17,492 bases of DNA from an uncultured Bacteroidales bacterium (lineage in GTDB: Bacteria; Bacteroidota; Bacteroidia; Bacteroidales; Muribaculaceae), in contig UQVH01000034.1 in assembly GCA_900544535.1 (NCBI GenBank), positions 1 to 17,492 on the forward strand, written 5' to 3'. The stretch's first letter is position 1. Every line of letters begins with the position of its first letter. Below, in pieces: positions 14,373-17,492 of the stretch. Position numbers and translations under genes: made by a program. The notes beneath the pieces are model-generated. The model had not been told where the DNA came from, did not search any database, and saw only the letters and a list, made by a program, of their open reading frames with translations.

Positions 14373-17108
14373 ATGACAAAGAAACTGCTATCCCTCCCAC
14401 CCAACCTCGTCGGTTGTTTCCATAAAATCACCGGACTCCCCGCCACGGACTATTTCTGCACCTCCGATCCCGTAGGCCACCGCCTCGGCAGCGGCGGTGG
14501 CACAACTTGGATTCTTGAAGAATGCCACCGGTCATCCGAAGCCGCCGAAAGGCCATTCGACCAGTGGCTCGCCGGAGAAAAGCGCATCATTCTCCACGCC
14601 GGAGGCCAGAGCCGCCGTCTCCCCTCCTACGCTCCGTCGGGCAAGATACTGACCCCCGTCCCCGTCTTCCGCTGGGAGCGCGGACAATCCATCACCCAGA
14701 CCCTGCTCGACCTCCAGCTTCCGCTCTACGAGCGCATCATGGAGTCAGCTCCCGCCGATGTCCACACCATGATCGTCAGCGGCGACGTCTACATCCGTGC
14801 CGCCGCACAGCTGCCGCCTGTGCCCGAAGCCGACGTCATCTGTTACGGCCTCTGGCTCGACTCATCCATTGCCAAGGATCACGGCGTCTTTTACAGCACC
14901 CACGCCGCACCCTCGATCCTCGACCGCATGTTGCAGAAACCGACTGTCGACACTCTCAACTCTCTGCTCCAGACCGGCTACTACCTGACCGACATCGGTG
15001 TATGGCTCCTGAGCGACCGCGCTGTGGAGCTCCTGCGCCGCCGCAGCCGCAACGCCGACGGATCGCTGCGTGAATACGATCTCTATTCCGATTTCGGCTG
15101 CGCCCTCGGTACCAATCCCGGCGTCGAAGATCCTGAATTGCGTGAGCTGAAAGTGGCCATTGTCCCGCTGCCCGGCGGCGAGTTCTACCACTACGGCACC
15201 GGACGCGAGATGATCAGCTCGACCCTCGCTGTGCAGAACCTCGTCAACGACCAGCGCGAGATCATGCACCGCGACCGCAAGCCCCACCCCTCGATCTTCG
15301 TACAGAACTCTAAGGCCGCAGTGCGCTTCACAGCCGACAACACCAACATCTGGATAGAGAACAGCCACATCGGCGAGGGATGGAAGCTCACGTCCGACCA
15401 CATCCTCACCGGCATTCCCGAAAACGACTGGGAGATCAGTATGGCACTCGGACAGTGCGTTGACATCGTTCCCGTGGGCGACGCGGGATATGCGGTGCGC
15501 GTCTACGGCATCGACGACAAATTCGCCGGCGAAGAGCAGACCCGTCCGCGCTTCCCGATAGTCAGCGACATCGCCGAAATGGGCCGTCTGGTCAAAGCCA
15601 TGCTCGCAGGTGAAGCCGACCTTACAGGCTGCGAACTCATCAGCGCCGAACGGATCTCTGACATCGCCCGTCTTGACCGCCTTGTCGACCAGCGCCGCCG
15701 CTTCCGCCGGGCCAACCGCGAAGCCCTCGCCGCCAACTACCGCCACAGCGTTTTCTATCAGAGCGACCTGCGCGAAGCCGCCACGGCCTTTGCCCACGAC
15801 TCGCTGCCGCTGCCCGCGCCCCTGCCCGACGAAGAGCCCCTGATCACACGTATCAGCGACTCGATGTTCCGCGCCGAGGTCAAGCGTCTCACCGGCGCCG
15901 ACCCCAAGGCCGATGAAGAGCGCGCTTTCTCGCTCCTGCGCGAAGGGCTCACCCGGACAGTGCTCGAACACAAAGAAGTGCCCCGGCGCGACGTGTGCTC
16001 CGATCAGATCGTGTGGAGCCGCTCGCCCGTCCGCATCGACATCGCCGGAGGCTGGACCGACACCCCGCCATTCTGCCTGATGGAAGGGGGCAATGTCATC
16101 AACTTCGCCATCGAGCTGAACGGACAGCAACCGCTCCAGGCCTATGTGCGCCCCTGCCCCGAACCTCACATCATCTGCCGCAGTATCGACCTCGGAGCCG
16201 AAGAAATCATCGAGACCTTCGACAGCATCCTCGACTTCCACCGCGTCGGCAGCCCCTTCTCCATACCCAAAGCTGCACTCGCACTCGCCGGTTTCCACCC
16301 GCGTTTCTGCGGCGTAAGCTACCCGACACTCCGCGACCAGCTTCTCGACTTCGGATCAGGCCTTGAGATCACGCTCTTCTCGGCCATTCCCGCCGGAAGC
16401 GGCCTCGGCACAAGCAGCATCCTTGCCGCCACCGTACTCGGAGCCATCAGCGACTTCTGCGCACTTGCCTGGGACAAGAACGAGATCTGCAAGCGCACCC
16501 TTGTGCTCGAACAGCTGCTCACCACCGGCGGAGGCTGGCAGGATCAGTACGGCGGAGTGCTCGGCGGAGTCAAACTCCTCCGGAGCGACAAGGGCTTCGA
16601 CCAGAATCCGGCAGTCAACTGGCTCCCTGACACCATCTTCACCGACCCGCAGTATGCCGCCTGTCACCTGCTCTACTACACCGGCATCACGCGCACGGCC
16701 AAAGACATTCTCGCCGAGATCGTCCGCAACATGTTCCTCAACGAAGGCGCCCAGCTGCGTCTGCTGCGCCGCATGAAGGCTCACACCCTTGAAATGTTCG
16801 ACGCCATACAGCGCTGTAACTTCGACCGCATGGGCCGTCTTGTCCGCGCTACCTGGTCGCAGAACTGCACCCTCGACCGCGGCACCAATCCCGCCGCCGT
16901 CGAAGCCATCACGCGCCGCATCGACGACCTCTGTCTCGGCTACAAACTCCCCGGCGCCGGAGGCGGAGGCTATCTCTACATGATCGCCAAAGATCCCGAA
17001 GCCGCCGCGCGCATCCGCCATACACTCGACTCCGACCCCTTGCGCCCCAATGCCCGCTTCGTCGACATGGCCCTCTCCCGCTCCGGCCTCACCGTCACCC
17101 GCAGCTAA
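14373..17108 (+). CDS. fkp: Bifunctional L-fucokinase / GDP-fucose pyrophosphorylase
   Basis: Converts L-fucose to fucose-1-phosphate and then to GDP-fucose, used by Bacteroidales to put fucose on capsules and surface glycoproteins. I chose the ATG at 14373 (MTKKLLSLPPNLVG), giving 911 residues, close to the 949 of B. fragilis Fkp; a longer frame would overlap fucP. The N-terminal half is the pyrophosphorylase with LHAGGQSRRLPSYAPSGK (about 74-91). The C-terminal third is a GHMP kinase: SPVRIDIAGGWTDTPP from Ser551, the phosphate loop PAGSGLGTSS (673-682) and GAGGGGY (861-867). All three kinase motifs are intact. The G+C content is high: line 16981-17040 has 39 G or C of 60. It lies in an operon behind fucP. 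Confidence 0.95.
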   Translation: MTKKLLSLPPNLVGCFHKITGLPATDYFCTSDPVGHRLGSGGGTTWILEECHRSSEAAERPFDQWLAGEKRIILHAGGQSRRLPSYAPSGKILTPVPVFRWERGQSITQTLLDLQLPLYERIMESAPADVHTMIVSGDVYIRAAAQLPPVPEADVICYGLWLDSSIAKDHGVFYSTHAAPSILDRMLQKPTVDTLNSLLQTGYYLTDIGVWLLSDRAVELLRRRSRNADGSLREYDLYSDFGCALGTNPGVEDPELRELKVAIVPLPGGEFYHYGTGREMISSTLAVQNLVNDQREIMHRDRKPHPSIFVQNSKAAVRFTADNTNIWIENSHIGEGWKLTSDHILTGIPENDWEISMALGQCVDIVPVGDAGYAVRVYGIDDKFAGEEQTRPRFPIVSDIAEMGRLVKAMLAGEADLTGCELISAERISDIARLDRLVDQRRRFRRANREALAANYRHSVFYQSDLREAATAFAHDSLPLPAPLPDEEPLITRISDSMFRAEVKRLTGADPKADEERAFSLLREGLTRTVLEHKEVPRRDVCSDQIVWSRSPVRIDIAGGWTDTPPFCLMEGGNVINFAIELNGQQPLQAYVRPCPEPHIICRSIDLGAEEIIETFDSILDFHRVGSPFSIPKAALALAGFHPRFCGVSYPTLRDQLLDFGSGLEITLFSAIPAGSGLGTSSILAATVLGAISDFCALAWDKNEICKRTLVLEQLLTTGGGWQDQYGGVLGGVKLLRSDKGFDQNPAVNWLPDTIFTDPQYAACHLLYYTGITRTAKDILAEIVRNMFLNEGAQLRLLRRMKAHTLEMFDAIQRCNFDRMGRLVRATWSQNCTLDRGTNPAAVEAITRRIDDLCLGYKLPGAGGGGYLYMIAKDPEAAARIRHTLDSDPLRPNARFVDMALSRSGLTVTRS

Positions 17109-17135
17109 AACGAATCACCTATAAATCAATCTTTT

Positions 17136-17267
17136 ATGGATTACGAAGAACCGAATGTAATCACACTTACCGCCTTCCGTGAGGCAGAAGAAGGCGACAC
17201 AATCGTATGTGAGAGTATGGAAGAATACCTCAGTATAGTAAACGCAACCCTGTCTACTGACTATTGA
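17136..17267 (+). CDS. Short acidic hypothetical protein (43 residues)
   Basis: An ATG 27 bases after the fkp stop opens a frame of 43 codons that ends 40 bases before a strong terminator. The product is very acidic, with many Glu and Asp (LTAFREAEEGDTIVCESMEE), and has one Cys and no membrane helix. I recognise no family. Its place inside the fucP-fkp transcript before the terminator makes translation plausible; it could also be non-coding 3' sequence. Confidence 0.4.
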   Translation: MDYEEPNVITLTAFREAEEGDTIVCESMEEYLSIVNATLSTDY

Positions 17268-17306
17268 TCTATTTCCGGTTCTCATTCCGATTTATTTTAG
17301 CGTTTT

Positions 17307-17347
17307 TAACAATAGGCTTCAGGTTTTGGAGCCTATTGTTATTTTTA
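17307..17347 (+). terminator. Intrinsic terminator of the fucP-fkp operon
   Basis: TAACAATAGGCT at 17307-17318 pairs with AGCCTATTGTTA at 17330-17341 (12 bp, perfect) around an 11-base loop, followed by TTTTTA. This is a strong Rho-independent terminator for the + strand transcript of fucP, fkp and the small ORF. Beyond it, to 17492, I see no feature I can support. Confidence 0.85.
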
Positions 17348-17492
17348 CGTTGATAATAGAGCACTCCAAAAGTTTTAGTCTGTATGCAGGAGCATTAATC
17401 ACCCTCCTTCGACAATGCCGGATATAATATTTTGGAATATTACTGTCCGCTAAACCATAAATCAGTGAGTCCAACATCTTGAAAGGCAGAAG

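Noticed and set aside
14862..16298. A 478-codon minus-strand frame opposite fkp.
   Set aside because: fkp is certain from kinase and pyrophosphorylase motifs. The opposite frame is a by-product of high G+C and codon bias, and its protein is a Val/Gly/Asp-rich mirror without motifs.
17319..17492. An open minus-strand frame of 57 codons from the right edge, with basic residues near its end.
   Set aside because: Its stop lies inside the loop of the + strand terminator, it has no recognisable motif, and a frame of this length is not rare by chance. More sequence to the right is needed to judge it.
1..17492. CRISPR arrays, tRNA or rRNA genes, and insertion-sequence ends.
   Set aside because: I saw no regularly spaced repeats, no clover-leaf sequence and no transposase with terminal repeats. 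The only hint of mobile DNA is the relaxase-like tail at 2673-2891.

Overview
The window looks like Bacteroidota, most likely order Bacteroidales. The evidence is a fused fucokinase/GDP-fucose pyrophosphorylase (Fkp) next to a FucP-type fucose permease, promoter boxes of the TAnnTTTG type (the -7 element of the Bacteroidales primary sigma factor) before most transcription units, and almost no Shine-Dalgarno sequences. A gut Muribaculaceae-like genome is a reasonable guess but is not proven here.

Layout. (1) 1-2617, + strand: the 3' part of an arsenic resistance operon, with the end of a PF03773-type permease, thioredoxin-coupled arsenate reductase ArsC, an ACR3 arsenite efflux carrier and a second PF03773 permease. 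(2) 2673-2891, - strand: a short tail resembling the C-terminus of a Bacteroidales mobilisation protein, in frame just behind the stop codon of the next gene. (3) 2892-5918, - strand: two exported hydrolases in tandem, an alpha/beta hydrolase and an S41 peptidase. The S41 gene is split from its signal peptide by an apparent one-base frameshift. (4) 6175-7329, + strand: fucO, lactaldehyde reductase. (5) 7416-7985, - strand: a small basic protein of unknown function. (6) 8152-12848, + strand: a four-gene cassette. It encodes a membrane protein with two Rossmann (RCK/TrkA-N-like) domains and a C-terminal RyR-like domain, a membrane-anchored TIR protein with Sel1-like repeats, a tandem-TIR protein, and a 101-residue stand-alone RyR-domain protein. 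(7) 12986-17108, + strand: fucP and fkp, then a 43-codon ORF and a clear intrinsic terminator.

How the parts work together. The ars genes reduce arsenate and export arsenite and probably other arsenicals. fucP imports L-fucose, Fkp converts it to GDP-fucose for surface glycans, and fucO disposes of lactaldehyde from fucose breakdown. The four-gene TIR/RyR cassette sits between fucO and fucP, has no metabolic link to them, and is the most interesting part of the window. TIR domains are often NADases that make cyclic ADP-ribose-like signals. Animal ryanodine receptors carry the RyR domain and respond to nucleotides. The cassette therefore suggests a nucleotide-signalled, membrane-acting stress or antiphage system. 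That function is inference; the domain assignments are read from motifs in the sequence.
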